A DNA stretch of 22,325 nucleotides from DASYUM01 sp036001225 (GCA_036001225.1 DASYUM010000093.1:1-22325), one strand, 5' to 3'; counted from the first letter of the stretch, positions 6,835-15,301 are shown. The notes: generated from the letters alone by a model not told the origin. Translations and numbers: made by a program.

Positions 6835-7284
6835 ATGGCGAAGAGGCTGGCACGTAGTTGGCCGGTGGGGGTCGCCCTCGCCGCTCTCGCGATCACGGCC
6901 GTGGCGTTTGCGGCTCAGGAACCAAAGGGGTCCGTCGAGTTCGTCGTCGACGGCATCGTGAAACGCACCTGGGACCAGGAGCAGCTGCGGCAGCTCGCCA
7001 CGACCAAGTGGACGGCTCGCGAAGGCAAGGAGCACCCGGCAATTCCTCTGAGCACGCAGCTCAAGGAAGGCGGAGTCTCCCCGGAGGCGATCAAGGAGCT
7101 GCGGTTCCGAGGCGATGGACGGACAGTGACGCTGAAGGGGGACGATCTGAAAGCGATGGAGCGCCTGGTGCTGCATTCGGGCTCGAAGTCGTTCGACCGT
7201 CCCTGGCGATTGGCTTCGACCGAGCCGAAGAAGGGCGGCTACCGCGTCGGCGTGCGCCGGATCGAGGTGGTCAGCACGGGCTAG
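6835..7284 (+). CDS. Small exported protein of unknown function
   Basis: A protein of 149 residues that I do not recognise. Seen: basic start MAKRLARS, a hydrophobic signal segment VGVALAALAITAVAFA with a likely cleavage after A-A-Q, then a charged soluble domain with no cysteines (SVEFVVDGIVKRTWDQEQLR, later VTLKGDDLKAMERLVLHSGS and RVGVRRIEVV). The Val-Asp-Gly opening followed by a helix and a PAIPLSTQL-like loop loosely recalls the small beta domain of molybdopterin-binding oxidoreductases, but no cofactor residue can be assigned and I do not claim it. The start is supported by GGAGGA (6824-6829) six bases upstream. It stands alone in direction with the selenoprotein gene but is separated by 304 bases; the next gene is convergent. 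Confidence 0.72.
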   Translation: MAKRLARSWPVGVALAALAITAVAFAAQEPKGSVEFVVDGIVKRTWDQEQLRQLATTKWTAREGKEHPAIPLSTQLKEGGVSPEAIKELRFRGDGRTVTLKGDDLKAMERLVLHSGSKSFDRPWRLASTEPKKGGYRVGVRRIEVVSTG

Positions 7285-7424
7285 CCGCGGTGAGTTGACC
7301 GGTTGCCCGTCGGCCGGCGGGAGGGGGGCGGGCATTCCGGGGATCGCCGTCGGTGAGCCGTGCCCTTGCCGACCCTTCCCTTCCGGCGCCTTCCAGCTCC
7401 TTTTCGTCCCATCCGGCAAGCCGG

Positions 7425-8825
7425 TTACCCTCTTCCGTCGGCCCCCGGCGCGGTCGCCGCCATGAGCGCGTCGAGGCGCGGGAGCGCCGCGAGGTCGGTC
7501 ACGGCGCCGATGACCTGCTCGACCCGCTCGGCCGGCAGCAGGAGTCCCGCATTGCCGCGGAACTTGGCCAGCAGCTCCTGGCGCGTCATCGGCGCCTCGG
7601 GCCCGCCCCGCGGATGGTCCTGGACCTCCTCGATCACCCGGCCGTCGGCCAGGCGCCCCCGGACGTGGCCGGTGAACCGCCGCGGGTAGTCGATCGTCGG
7701 GTCCAGCTCGTAGCCGACCCGGCCCGCCACACGCAGCACCGCCTCGTCGCGCACCGCCTCGTCGCTCAGCTCGGCCAGGCCGGCCTGCCCCTTCACCAGC
7801 ATCACGGCGACCAGATAGGGCAGGCTGAACTTCGCCGCGTAGCCGTTCGGCGGCCGCTGCTTGTCGGCCAGCGGCTCCCACAGCCGCGGCACCGGCCCCG
7901 GATGGGTCCGGCAGCGCACCTCGACGATCTCGTCGTGCCGGACCCGATGCCGCTCGCGGAGGCGGAGGGCGCAGTCCATGTAGGGATGCGCGATCGAGCC
8001 ACACGGGTAGGGCTTGAAGGTCAGCCGCGCCAGCTCCCAGACCTGGCCGAGGGTGCCGAGGAGGTCGTCGAGCCGGTCGGCGTCGTGATCGCCGGCGAAC
8101 GCGGCGTAGAAGCCGTGCTCGCCCTCGAAGACGCGCTCGGGACCCGTGAAGCCGGAGCGGGCCAGGAGCACGGCGACGACGCCGGCGTGGGCCGCCCACC
8201 CGGGATGGAGCCGCTTGGTCCAGGTGCCGTCGGCCAGGTACTCGATGATCCCGCTCGCCTGGCTCCCGCAGATGCCGAACGCGCGGACGAGGCCGTCCTC
8301 GTCGAGCCCGTGAAGCTTCCCGGCGGCGGCCGCGGCGGCGAAGCTCCCGGCCAGGGCCGTCGGGTGGAAGTGCCGGGCGTGGAAGCGGCCGGGCACGGCC
8401 AGGCCGACGCGGCACATGACCTCGACGCCGGCGATCAGGGCTTCCAGCACCGCCGCCCCGCCGGCCCCGCGCGCCTCGCCGACGGCGAGGGCCGTCGGCA
8501 CCGCGGCCGCGCCGGTGTGGACGATCGCCTCCTCCCGCGTGTCGTCGAAGTCGAGGCCGTGGGCGAGGGTGCCGTTGGCCAGGACGGCGTTGGCGGCGGC
8601 GACCTTCGCGTGGCCGCCGATCACGGTGCTCTCGGCGGGGCCGCCGAGATCCTGGGCGGTGCGGATCACGGCGCGGCCGAAGTCCATCGTGGCCGCGGCG
8701 AGCGCACAGCCGAGCGTGTCCAGCGCGAGAAGGGCGGTGCGCTCCGTGATCGACGGCGGGACCTGGTCGAGCCGGAGGCTCGTCACGAACCGGGCGAAGC
8801 GGCGGGCGACGGACGGCGAGGTCAC
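7425..8825 (-). CDS. MmgE/PrpD family protein (second of two)
   Basis: Second MmgE/PrpD protein, 466 residues, clearly diverged from the one at 4280-5650. Seen: VPPSITERTALLALDTLGCA, GLDFDDTREEAIVHTGAAAV with the conserved Asp pair and the HTGAA variant of the usual HPGA, HARHFHPTALAGSFAAAAAA, WTKRLHPGWAAHAGVVA with the conserved lysine, FKPYPCGSIAHPYMDCA with the later histidine, and a C-terminal LPYLVAVMLVKGQAG region. The start is GTG at 8825, preceded by GCGGAGGCG; no ATG lies nearby. It is 19 bases downstream of the isochorismatase-family gene, so the two are probably co-transcribed. The substrate is unknown. Differences at the active-site loops suggest it does not share its substrate with the first copy. 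Confidence 0.9.
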   Translation of the reverse strand: MTSPSVARRFARFVTSLRLDQVPPSITERTALLALDTLGCALAAATMDFGRAVIRTAQDLGGPAESTVIGGHAKVAAANAVLANGTLAHGLDFDDTREEAIVHTGAAAVPTALAVGEARGAGGAAVLEALIAGVEVMCRVGLAVPGRFHARHFHPTALAGSFAAAAAAGKLHGLDEDGLVRAFGICGSQASGIIEYLADGTWTKRLHPGWAAHAGVVAVLLARSGFTGPERVFEGEHGFYAAFAGDHDADRLDDLLGTLGQVWELARLTFKPYPCGSIAHPYMDCALRLRERHRVRHDEIVEVRCRTHPGPVPRLWEPLADKQRPPNGYAAKFSLPYLVAVMLVKGQAGLAELSDEAVRDEAVLRVAGRVGYELDPTIDYPRRFTGHVRGRLADGRVIEEVQDHPRGGPEAPMTRQELLAKFRGNAGLLLPAERVEQVIGAVTDLAALPRLDALMAATAPGADGRG

Positions 8826-8844
8826 GAGATCGGCGCCTCCGCGG

Positions 8845-9465
8845 TCAGCGCCGGAGGGCCTTGAGGATCTCCTCGTTGCTCCAGACCCAGCCGACGGCGG
8901 CGCCCAGGAGCCGGAGGGCGAAGCGGTGCATCTCCTCGCCGTCCATCGAATCCACGGCGTCGGCGGCGATCACCACCCGGAAGTCCCGGTTGGTGGCCTC
9001 GAACGCCGTGCAGAGGATGCAGGTCGTGGTGTTGATGCCGGCCAGGATCAGCGTCCCGGTCCCGAGCCGGCGGAGGAGGAAGTCGAGATCGGTGGCGAAG
9101 AAGGCGCTGTAGCGCTTCTTCCCGCGCACGACGAGGTCGCCCTCGCCCCAGAGCGCCGGGATGATCTCGGTGCCCGGGCTGCCGGCGAGGTTGTGCCGGA
9201 GGATCCCCTTCCGCGCCTTGCCGGGGTCGTCGTGGATCGCCTGCCAGAAGGGGTTGGCGGCGATCTCGCCGGGCTCCCGGTATTCGGTCACCACGTGGAG
9301 GATGGGAACCCCGATCGCCCGCAACTCCTGGAAGAGCTCGGCCGTTCGGGCGATCACGGGTCCGCAGCGCTCGGCGGCCAGAGGGAGGGTCGCCACTCCC
9401 GGGTCGAGGTGCCCCCGGTGCATGTCGATCGCCACGACCGCGGTGGACTGAGGGTGGATCTGCAC
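8845..9465 (-). CDS. Cysteine hydrolase, isochorismatase family
   Basis: Cytosolic hydrolase of the isochorismatase/nicotinamidase fold, 206 residues. The three catalytic residues are visible: Asp14 in VVAIDMHRGHL, the lysine in VVRGKKRYSAFFATDL (about 116-117), and Cys149 in AGINTTTCILCTAFEA. Members hydrolyse amides or enol ethers such as N-carbamoyl compounds, nicotinamide, isochorismate or ureido acids. No feature here decides among them. I chose the GTG at 9465 because GGCAGGA lies at good spacing before it; a GTG at 9495 would add 10 residues. It precedes the second MmgE/PrpD gene by 19 bases and faces the alpha/beta hydrolase gene divergently across 127 bases. Confidence 0.9.
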   Translation of the reverse strand: MQIHPQSTAVVAIDMHRGHLDPGVATLPLAAERCGPVIARTAELFQELRAIGVPILHVVTEYREPGEIAANPFWQAIHDDPGKARKGILRHNLAGSPGTEIIPALWGEGDLVVRGKKRYSAFFATDLDFLLRRLGTGTLILAGINTTTCILCTAFEATNRDFRVVIAADAVDSMDGEEMHRFALRLLGAAVGWVWSNEEILKALRR

Positions 9466-9526
9466 GGGCAATCCTGCCTCCGGTACTCGTAGCACGGGGC
9501 ATCACGAGGGTCAACACGCCGCGCCA

Positions 9527-9556
9527 TTGACAAACGCGCCGGCCGCGGCGCAGAGT
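9527..9556 (+). promoter_or_regulatory. Possible promoter for the hydrolase/propeller operon
   Basis: TTGACA (9527-9532) with CAGAGT (9551-9556) after 18 bases. The -35 is perfect and the -10 matches half of the consensus. It lies 36 bases ahead of the ATG at 9593, within the divergent gap. Confidence 0.35.
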
Positions 9557-9592
9557 CGGGGCACGCGATCCTCCGCTCCCGCGGGAGGTCCC

Positions 9593-10624
9593 ATGCCCCT
9601 CGATCCGAGCGTCCCCCGCACGTCCCGACGCGCGTTCCTCGCGGCCGCCGGCACGGGACTCTCCGCCGGCTGGCTGTCCGCTCCCGGCCCGGTCCTCGCG
9701 CAGGCGGCCGGCCCGGGCCCCGCGACGCCGCTCTGGAGCGGCGAGTACTGGGCGACGAAGGGGCCAGTGTCGCTCTCCCTCTTCCGCAAGCGCCTCGGCG
9801 AGCCCCGGGCCGGCGAGCCGCCCCGGCCCGTCCTGTTTCTCGTGCACGGCTCGTCCATCTCGGCCCGTCCGAGCTTCGATCTCACGGTGCCCGGCGCCGG
9901 CGAGTACTCGCTGATGAACGTCTTCGCCCGCCACGGGTTCGACGTGTGGACGATGGACCACGAGGGCTACGGCCGCTCCTCGCGCACCGAGGGCAACTCC
10001 GACATCGCCAGCGGCGTCGAGGACCTGAAGGCGGGCACCGAGGTGGTCGCCCGCGAGACCGGGCAGGCGCGCGTCCATCTCTTCGGCACGTCCTCCGGCG
10101 CGCTCCGGGCCGGCGCCTTCGCCATGGCCCGGCCGGATCGCATCGAGCGCCTCGTCCTGGCTGCCTTCACGTGGACGGGGAAGGGCTCGCCCACCCTCGC
10201 CCGGCGGCGGCAGGACCGCGAGTCCTACCGCACGCACAACCGGCGTCCACGGGGGCGCGAGATGATCCGCAGCATCTTCACCCGTGACCGGCCGGGCACC
10301 GCGGACCCCGCCGTCGCCGAGGCGCTGGCCGACGCCGAGCTCCAGTTCGGCGACAGCATCCCCACCGGGACCTACCTGGACATGAGCGCGAATCTGCCGG
10401 TGGTCGATCCGACCCGGGTGCTGGCGCCGGTGCTCATCGTGCGCGGCGAGCACGACGGCATCGCCACCGAGGAGGACCTCCTCGACTTCTACCGGCGGCT
10501 GCCGAACGCCGACCGGCAGTTCGTCATCCTCGCCGGGGCCGCCCATTCGCTCGGACTGGACAAGAACCGCCAGCGGCTCTGGCACGTGGTGCGCGCGTTC
10601 CTCGAAATGCCGTCCCGGGTCTGA
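9593..10624 (+). CDS. Tat-exported alpha/beta hydrolase
   Basis: Alpha/beta-hydrolase-fold protein, 343 residues, predicted exported folded by the Tat system. Seen: twin-arginine motif SRRAFLAAAG (11-20) followed by a weak hydrophobic stretch and a probable cleavage at VLAQA; the oxyanion-hole loop LFLVHGSS (81-88); MDHEGYGRSS, typical after strand 4; the nucleophile elbow GTSSG with Ser167; a likely acid in IVRGEHDGIA; and the catalytic histidine in AGAAHSLGLD. The cap region is short and rich in Arg. The start is fixed by GGGAGG (9582-9587). The downstream c-heme/propeller gene starts 10 bases after the stop, so the two are probably one operon acting in the periplasm. Esterase, lactonase or dehalogenase activity is possible, and the substrate cannot be told. 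Confidence 0.9.
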   Translation: MPLDPSVPRTSRRAFLAAAGTGLSAGWLSAPGPVLAQAAGPGPATPLWSGEYWATKGPVSLSLFRKRLGEPRAGEPPRPVLFLVHGSSISARPSFDLTVPGAGEYSLMNVFARHGFDVWTMDHEGYGRSSRTEGNSDIASGVEDLKAGTEVVARETGQARVHLFGTSSGALRAGAFAMARPDRIERLVLAAFTWTGKGSPTLARRRQDRESYRTHNRRPRGREMIRSIFTRDRPGTADPAVAEALADAELQFGDSIPTGTYLDMSANLPVVDPTRVLAPVLIVRGEHDGIATEEDLLDFYRRLPNADRQFVILAGAAHSLGLDKNRQRLWHVVRAFLEMPSRV

Positions 10625-10634
10625 CGGAGGAATC

Positions 10635-11861
10635 ATGTCGAGACCATCACGTCTGTCCTTGATGGCCGCCGCTCTGCTGTGCTCGGCGCTTCCCGCCGGG
10701 GGTCAGGAGTTGCCCGAGGGACCGGGCAAAGAACTGGTCGCCGCCCAGTGCAATAGCTGTCACCCGTTCCACGCGCGCCTCGGCGGCGGCTACACGGCCG
10801 AGGGATGGCGCACCGTCATGCGGATGATGATCAATCATGGCGTGCCGATTCCGCCGGATCAGCTGGCGACGATGACGGCGTACTTGACCAAGAACTTCCC
10901 GGAAAAGGGGAAGCCCGCCGGCGTGGTGATCCCAGGCCCTGCCAAGGTCTCGATCAAGGAGTGGCAGGCGCCTACGCCCGGGTCGCGGCCGCACGATCCG
11001 CTGGCGACGCGAGACGGATCGCTCTGGTACACGGGCCAGATGAACAACGTGCTGGGTCGGGTCGATCCGAAGACCGGCCAGACCCGGGAATATCCTCTCA
11101 AGACGCCGCACTCCGGACCGCATGGTCTGGACGAGGATCAGGCCGGCAACATCTGGTACACGGGCAACACCGGGGCGTTGATCGGCAAGCTCGACCCGAA
11201 GACCGGCGCGGTCACCGAGTACAAGGTGCCGGATCCGGACGCGAAGGATCCGCACACGCTGATCTTCGACCAGAGCGGAATCCTGTGGTTCACGGTGCAG
11301 AATGCCAACCGGGTGGGGCGGCTCGACCCGAAGACCGGCGAGATCAAGCTGCTCACGCCGCCGACGCCCAAGTCGCGCCCCTATGGCATGGCGGTGAATT
11401 CGAAGGGCACGGTCTTCATCGTCCTGTTCGGTACCAATAAGGTGGCGAGTGTCGATCCGAAGACGCTGGAGATCCGGGAGTACCCATTGCCGGATTCGGC
11501 GTCCCGCCCCCGGCGCATCACGATCACCAGCGACGACCTGGTCTGGTACACCGACTTCTCGCGCGGGTATCTGGGTCGGCTCGATCCCGCGACCGGCAAG
11601 GTGACCGAGTGGCAGTCGCCGAGCGGGCCGAAGTCCGAGCCCTACGGCATCTCGGCGATCCACGACATCATCTGGTACAGCGAGTCCGGGTCGACCCCGA
11701 ACACGGTGGTGCGCTTCGATCCCAAGACCGCGAAGTTCCAGAGTTGGGCGATCCCGGGTGGTGGCAACATCGTGCGCAACACCTCGGTCACGCGCGACGG
11801 CGACTTCGTGCTGGCCAACAGCCTGGTCAATGGCGTGACCCTGGTCAAAATCTCGAAGTAA
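10635..11861 (+). CDS. Exported c-type heme / Vgb-like beta-propeller protein
   Basis: Exported protein of 408 residues with two parts. After a signal peptide (SLMAAALLCSALPAGGQ) comes a small cytochrome-c-like domain with one heme motif CNSCH (Cys39, Cys42, His43) and Met-rich helices (TVMRMMINHGVPIPPDQLAT) that could give the axial ligand. From about residue 110 on there is a beta-propeller of the streptogramin lyase (Vgb) type, with repeated units such as LWYTGQMNNVLGRVDPKTG, IWYTGNTGALIGKLDPKTG, LWFTVQNANRVGRLDPKTG and VWYTDFSRGYLGRLDPATG; I count six clear W-Y/F-T...DPKTG blades and a last strand pair VLANSLVNGV. GGAGG precedes the ATG at good spacing. True Vgb is cytosolic without heme, so drug lysis is unlikely; a periplasmic redox or lactone-related role beside the Tat hydrolase is more likely. 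Function unproven. Confidence 0.9.
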   Translation: MSRPSRLSLMAAALLCSALPAGGQELPEGPGKELVAAQCNSCHPFHARLGGGYTAEGWRTVMRMMINHGVPIPPDQLATMTAYLTKNFPEKGKPAGVVIPGPAKVSIKEWQAPTPGSRPHDPLATRDGSLWYTGQMNNVLGRVDPKTGQTREYPLKTPHSGPHGLDEDQAGNIWYTGNTGALIGKLDPKTGAVTEYKVPDPDAKDPHTLIFDQSGILWFTVQNANRVGRLDPKTGEIKLLTPPTPKSRPYGMAVNSKGTVFIVLFGTNKVASVDPKTLEIREYPLPDSASRPRRITITSDDLVWYTDFSRGYLGRLDPATGKVTEWQSPSGPKSEPYGISAIHDIIWYSESGSTPNTVVRFDPKTAKFQSWAIPGGGNIVRNTSVTRDGDFVLANSLVNGVTLVKISK

Positions 11862-11951
11862 TTCAAAGGCCGGCGGCGCCCGCAGCAACCTGCGCTACGG
11901 GTACCCTTGCGCGCGTGAGGACCGCGCCGCTCGCCGGGATGGTCCGGCCGG

Positions 11952-13130
11952 CTACCCGCGCATCGCGCGGGCCCGGCCCGGTTCGTTCAGAACCTGGTCG
12001 AGGACCCAGTTGTTGACGCGGTGGACGGCGGGCTCCCGGAGGGCGAACGGGCCGGGCCGACGGAGCGTTGTGGTGAGTCCCGCCTGCTGGGCCTCGCAGA
12101 TCGCGTTGTCCTCGCCGACGCCGGTCTCCCACCGGTGGACGTACTTCTCGAGGCCCGGCTCGAAATCGGGCCGCGCCACCGTGGCCCTGGGGAAGCAGAA
12201 GCCGACGCCGAGCCGCGAGCGCGTGGGACCGAGCGGGAGGATCCGGAGCCACCACATGCAGTCCTGGGTGCAGGCGAACTGGGTGGCGGGATGGAGCACC
12301 GTGAAGTAGGTCCCGTGGGCGGGCCGGCCGACGAGGCCGGGCACCGGTGGGAAGGGCGGGGTCTCGCCGGGGAGGACCGCGATGCTGGTCTCCTGCGGGA
12401 TGTAGATGGCGTCCCAGTGCCCGCGAGTCTCTTCCTGCACCGCGTACTGCTGGCCGAGGCTCGCGTGGTGCACCGTCCCCGTGTGGTACTCCTCCATGGC
12501 GTTCTCGACGAGGAGCTTCCAGTTGCAGGCGACCTCGTAGTCGAGCCGCCGCACGCAGACCATCTGGTCGAAGTCGTAGCCGCCGAGCTTCTCGGCCAGG
12601 TCGCCGAAGTGGTCGACCAGGCCGGGGCCGGCGGGATCGAAGCTCACGAAGACGAAGCCCTGCCACGTCTCGCAGCGCACCACCGTGAGCCCCCAATCGG
12701 CCCGGTCGAATCCCGGGCGATCCTGCATCCCCGGCGCGCCCAGCAGCCGCCCGTCCGGCCCGTAGGTCCAGGCGTGGTACGGGCAGACGATGGTCCGGCG
12801 GTGTCCGCGGCCGTCGAGGAGGCGGGCGCCCCGGTGCCGGCAGGTGTTGGCGAAGGCGCCCACCCGACCCGCGCCGTCACGCAGCAGGACGAGTGGACCC
12901 GGCACCGTGTCGACCGTCAGGTAGTCGCCGGCGGCCGCCACCTCGTCGGCGCGCCCCACGAAGTGCCAGCCGGGGGTGAAGATCCGCTCGACCTCGCGGG
13001 CGTAGAACTCCGGGCTCGTGTAGCACCAGGCGGGGAGCGTCTCCGCCTCGCCGACCGGGCGCCGGACGTTCCGGTAGTGCGCCGGATCGAAGACGGCCAC
13101 CGGAGCAACCTGCGGTCTCACCTCGGCCAC
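11952..13130 (-). CDS. Rieske non-heme iron oxygenase, large subunit
   Basis: Catalytic subunit of an aromatic-ring-hydroxylating or demethylating Rieske oxygenase, 392 residues. Seen: Rieske [2Fe-2S] ligands Cys97, His99, Cys116 and His119 (CRHRG...CPYHAWTYG; Cys-x-His-x16-Cys-x2-His), the mononuclear iron site NWKLLVENAMEEYHTGTVHH with His216 and His221, and the third ligand Asp341 in GEDNAICEAQ. The GTG at 13130 is preferred: GAGGG lies upstream, and the gene then overlaps the end of the dehydrogenase gene by 13 bases. GTGs at 13121 and 13100 are possible. No ferredoxin, reductase or small subunit is encoded nearby, so electron supply must come from elsewhere. Conversion of an aromatic or methylated compound is likely; the substrate is unknown. 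Confidence 0.93.
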   Translation of the reverse strand: MAEVRPQVAPVAVFDPAHYRNVRRPVGEAETLPAWCYTSPEFYAREVERIFTPGWHFVGRADEVAAAGDYLTVDTVPGPLVLLRDGAGRVGAFANTCRHRGARLLDGRGHRRTIVCPYHAWTYGPDGRLLGAPGMQDRPGFDRADWGLTVVRCETWQGFVFVSFDPAGPGLVDHFGDLAEKLGGYDFDQMVCVRRLDYEVACNWKLLVENAMEEYHTGTVHHASLGQQYAVQEETRGHWDAIYIPQETSIAVLPGETPPFPPVPGLVGRPAHGTYFTVLHPATQFACTQDCMWWLRILPLGPTRSRLGVGFCFPRATVARPDFEPGLEKYVHRWETGVGEDNAICEAQQAGLTTTLRRPGPFALREPAVHRVNNWVLDQVLNEPGRARAMRG

Positions 13131-13990
13131 GCGTCCAGCGCCCTCGCCACCACCGCCAGGTCCTCGCCGCCGTGGCCGGCGGCGGCAGCCGCGTACAGGC
13201 GCTGGGCCAGAGCGGTGAGCGGGAGGGCCGCACCCACGCCCGCCCCCGCGTCCAGGATCAGGCCCAGGTCCTTCAAGAACAGGTCGAGCTTCATCTGGGG
13301 CGGGAACGCCTCGCGGACGATCATCGGGCCCCGCAGTTCCAGCATGCGGGAAGTCCCGGCGCTGGCCGTCAGGACGTCGAGGACCGAGCCGGGATCGAGG
13401 CCCGCCTTCCGCACGAGGGCGAGCGCCTCGGCCGCGGCCGCGGTGTGGAGCCCGACCAGTAGGTTCGCCGCCAGCTTCACCACCATCGCCTGCCCCGCCC
13501 GCCCGATGTAGTCGGCCCGCGGCAGAATCGCCTCCAGCACCGCCCGCCAGCGCTCGAACACGGGCCGGTCGCCGCCGACCAGCAGGATCCCTTCGCCCCG
13601 TGCGACCATGGCGCTGGTGCCGCTGACCGGGCAGTCGAGGAACGCGAGCCCCCGCGCGCCCGTCTCGCGGGCGAGACGCTCGGTCAGCGCCGGCGAGATC
13701 GTGCTCATCTGGACGACCGTCGTGCCCGGCCGGGCGCCGGCGACCACCCCGTCGGGACCGAGGATGGCGGCCTCGACCGTGGCCAGCGAGGGCAGGAGGA
13801 TGCACACGATCTCCGCGCTCCCCGCGACGGCTTCCGCGGATGGCGCCGGCTTCCCGCCGAGGGCCGCGAGCGCCTGGACTCTTTCCGGCAGCACGTCGTA
13901 GCCGACGACGTCATGCCCGACGGCGCGGAGCCGCGAGGCCACCGCATGGCCCAGGAGTCCGAGCCCGACCACCCCGACCGTCGTCTTCAC
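13118..13990 (-). CDS. 3-hydroxyisobutyrate dehydrogenase-like NAD(P) oxidoreductase
   Basis: Beta-hydroxyacid dehydrogenase family (3-hydroxyisobutyrate / tartronate semialdehyde reductase type), 290 residues. Seen: Rossmann motif VGVVGLGLLGHAVASRL (5-21), VCILLPS and the MSTISP loop, substrate-binding DCPVSGT (119-125), and the catalytic helix GQAMVVKLAANLL with Lys172 and Asn176. All expected catalytic elements are present, unlike in the DUF1932 protein at 1999-2898. I chose the GTG at 13990 because it puts the NAD motif at the normal distance; a TTG at 14056 would overlap the upstream gene and add unrelated residues. It is followed with overlap by the Rieske oxygenase, so the two are probably translated together. 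The substrate is likely a short hydroxy acid or semialdehyde. Confidence 0.9.
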   Translation of the reverse strand: MKTTVGVVGLGLLGHAVASRLRAVGHDVVGYDVLPERVQALAALGGKPAPSAEAVAGSAEIVCILLPSLATVEAAILGPDGVVAGARPGTTVVQMSTISPALTERLARETGARGLAFLDCPVSGTSAMVARGEGILLVGGDRPVFERWRAVLEAILPRADYIGRAGQAMVVKLAANLLVGLHTAAAAEALALVRKAGLDPGSVLDVLTASAGTSRMLELRGPMIVREAFPPQMKLDLFLKDLGLILDAGAGVGAALPLTALAQRLYAAAAAGHGGEDLAVVARALDAWPR

Positions 13991-14045
13991 GCGGGGCCGA
14001 CCGTCCCGTCGGGGCGGTCTTCCGGGCCACGGCGCCCGTGGCGCG

Positions 14046-15013
14046 TCACTGGCCAATCACCTTGGTGGCGCGCGCGAGAATGGACTCCGGGATCGTCAGG
14101 CGCAAGGCCTTGGCGGTCTTCAGGTTGACCGCGAGGTCGAACTTTGCGGGCCGCTCCACGGGCAGGTCGCCGGCCCTGGCGCCCTTGAGAATCCGGTCGA
14201 CGTACATGGCCGCGCGCCGAGGCCCTTCGGAGCGATCCTCGCCGTACGACATGAGGCCGCCGTCCTCGACGGCCTGTGTCCAGATGAACATCGTCGGCAG
14301 CCGCCCCTTCGCCGCGAGGGCTACGATCCGTGTCCGCTCCCGGAAGAACATCGCATCCCCGAACACGAGGAGAGCTCCGGGGCGCTCCTTCGTCATGGCC
14401 GAGAAGGCGCCCTCGAGGCCGGCGGCATCTCGCACCTCCACGGGTTGAAGCTGGATCTCGAGCGTCCGGGCCGCAGCCTCCGCCTCGGTCAGCGAACCTT
14501 GGTGGCCTGGATTGGCGGGAGTCCAGAGGATGGCCACGCGGGCGAGCCTCGGGACGGTCTCCTTGAGCAGCTCCAACCGCTTCGGGTGCAGGTGGCCGAT
14601 TCCCGCCACTCCCGTCACATTGCCGCCCGGCCGCGACAAGCTCTGGACGAGGCCCAGCTCCACGGGATCGATGGGTGACACAAAGACGATCGGTATGGTC
14701 GTGGTCGCCGCTTGGCCGCCTGCGCCGCCGCGCTGCTGCCCGGAGTGTAGATGACGTCGACCTTGAGCCCGACGAGCTCAGCCACGAGCTCGGGAAGCCG
14801 CTGGGCTCGCCCCTCGGTCCAGCGGTACTCGATGGCGACGTTTCGCCCCTCGACCCAGCCGAGCTCCCGCAGACCATCCCGGAACGGCTGGTCGATGACC
14901 GCCGAGGGGGAGACGCCGAGATAGCCGATCCGCGCGAGCTTGGCCGGCTGCGCCTCGACGGCGAGCGGCATCGCGAGGAGGCCGAGCCCGACGAGGCCGA
15001 CGGTCAGCTTCAC
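14046..15013 (-). pseudogene. ABC substrate-binding protein, TrpX-type (ABC_sub_bind), frameshifted
   Basis: Periplasmic binding protein of the PF04392 class (tryptophan/tyrosine-type), split by one missing base. The first part (from GTG at 15013) has a signal peptide MKLTVGLVGLGLLAMPLAVE then AQPAKLARIGYLGVS, FRDGLRELGWVEGRNV and AAAQAAK. The second frame begins with the family's next block (TTTIPIVFVSPIDPVELGLV) and runs through SRPGGNVTGVAGIGHLHPKR to VNLKTAKALRLTIPESIL and a stop at 14046. The shift lies at about 14707-14710: on the minus strand AAGCGGCGACC would need one more G (AAGCGGGCGACC) to restore AAKRATTTIP. Repaired length would be 322 residues, normal for the family. Everything else is intact, so either a very young mutation or a single-base sequencing/assembly error in a G run. 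It sits between DUF3303 and dehydrogenase genes. Confidence 0.85.
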
Positions 15014-15027
15014 AGGAGACCGGAGGG

Positions 15028-15294
15028 CTACAACTGCGGCCCGACGCGCTCGCGGGCGTCGGCCGACGTGATCACGGGCACGATCTCGAAGTCGATGAGG
15101 TCACGCCACCGCGCAGTCCACTGGTCTAGAAGCCGGGAGTCCTCGCACTCCATGACCTGGTAGCACCGCGTCAGGTCCGGAGTCACCCAGCTCGACACGT
15201 AGGTCAGGCCCTCGGGCGCGAGCCGGCCCTGGTCCCGAAAGCGCCGGTACACGGCCACCGCATCCTTGAAGGTCTCGATGATCATGTATAGCAC
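15028..15294 (-). CDS. DUF3303 family protein
   Basis: Small cytosolic protein of 88 residues matching my memory of the DUF3303 pattern: MLYMIIETFKDAVAVYRRFR at the start, GRLAPEGLTYVSSWV, CYQVMECEDSRLLDQW and WRDLIDFEIVPVITSADA. Such proteins are predicted ferredoxin-like (dimeric alpha/beta barrel) folds of unknown function. The GTG at 15294 gives the complete MLYMIIE start expected for the family; an ATG at 15285 would cut three residues. It begins 7 bases after the LivK-type gene stops and is followed 14 bases later by the frameshifted binding protein, so it is embedded in the transport operon. Role unknown. Confidence 0.82.
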   Translation of the reverse strand: MLYMIIETFKDAVAVYRRFRDQGRLAPEGLTYVSSWVTPDLTRCYQVMECEDSRLLDQWTARWRDLIDFEIVPVITSADARERVGPQL

Positions 15295-15301
15295 GGGGCT
15301 C

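Noticed and set aside
7285..7424. Possible bidirectional terminator between convergent genes
   Set aside because: The region is GC-rich with several short complementary runs, but no clear stem with a T-run on either strand.
13991..14056. TTG start at 14056 for the 3-hydroxyisobutyrate dehydrogenase-like gene
   Set aside because: The added 22 residues are Arg/Pro-rich, unlike the family, and would overlap the preceding gene. GTG 13990 puts the Rossmann motif at the N-terminus.
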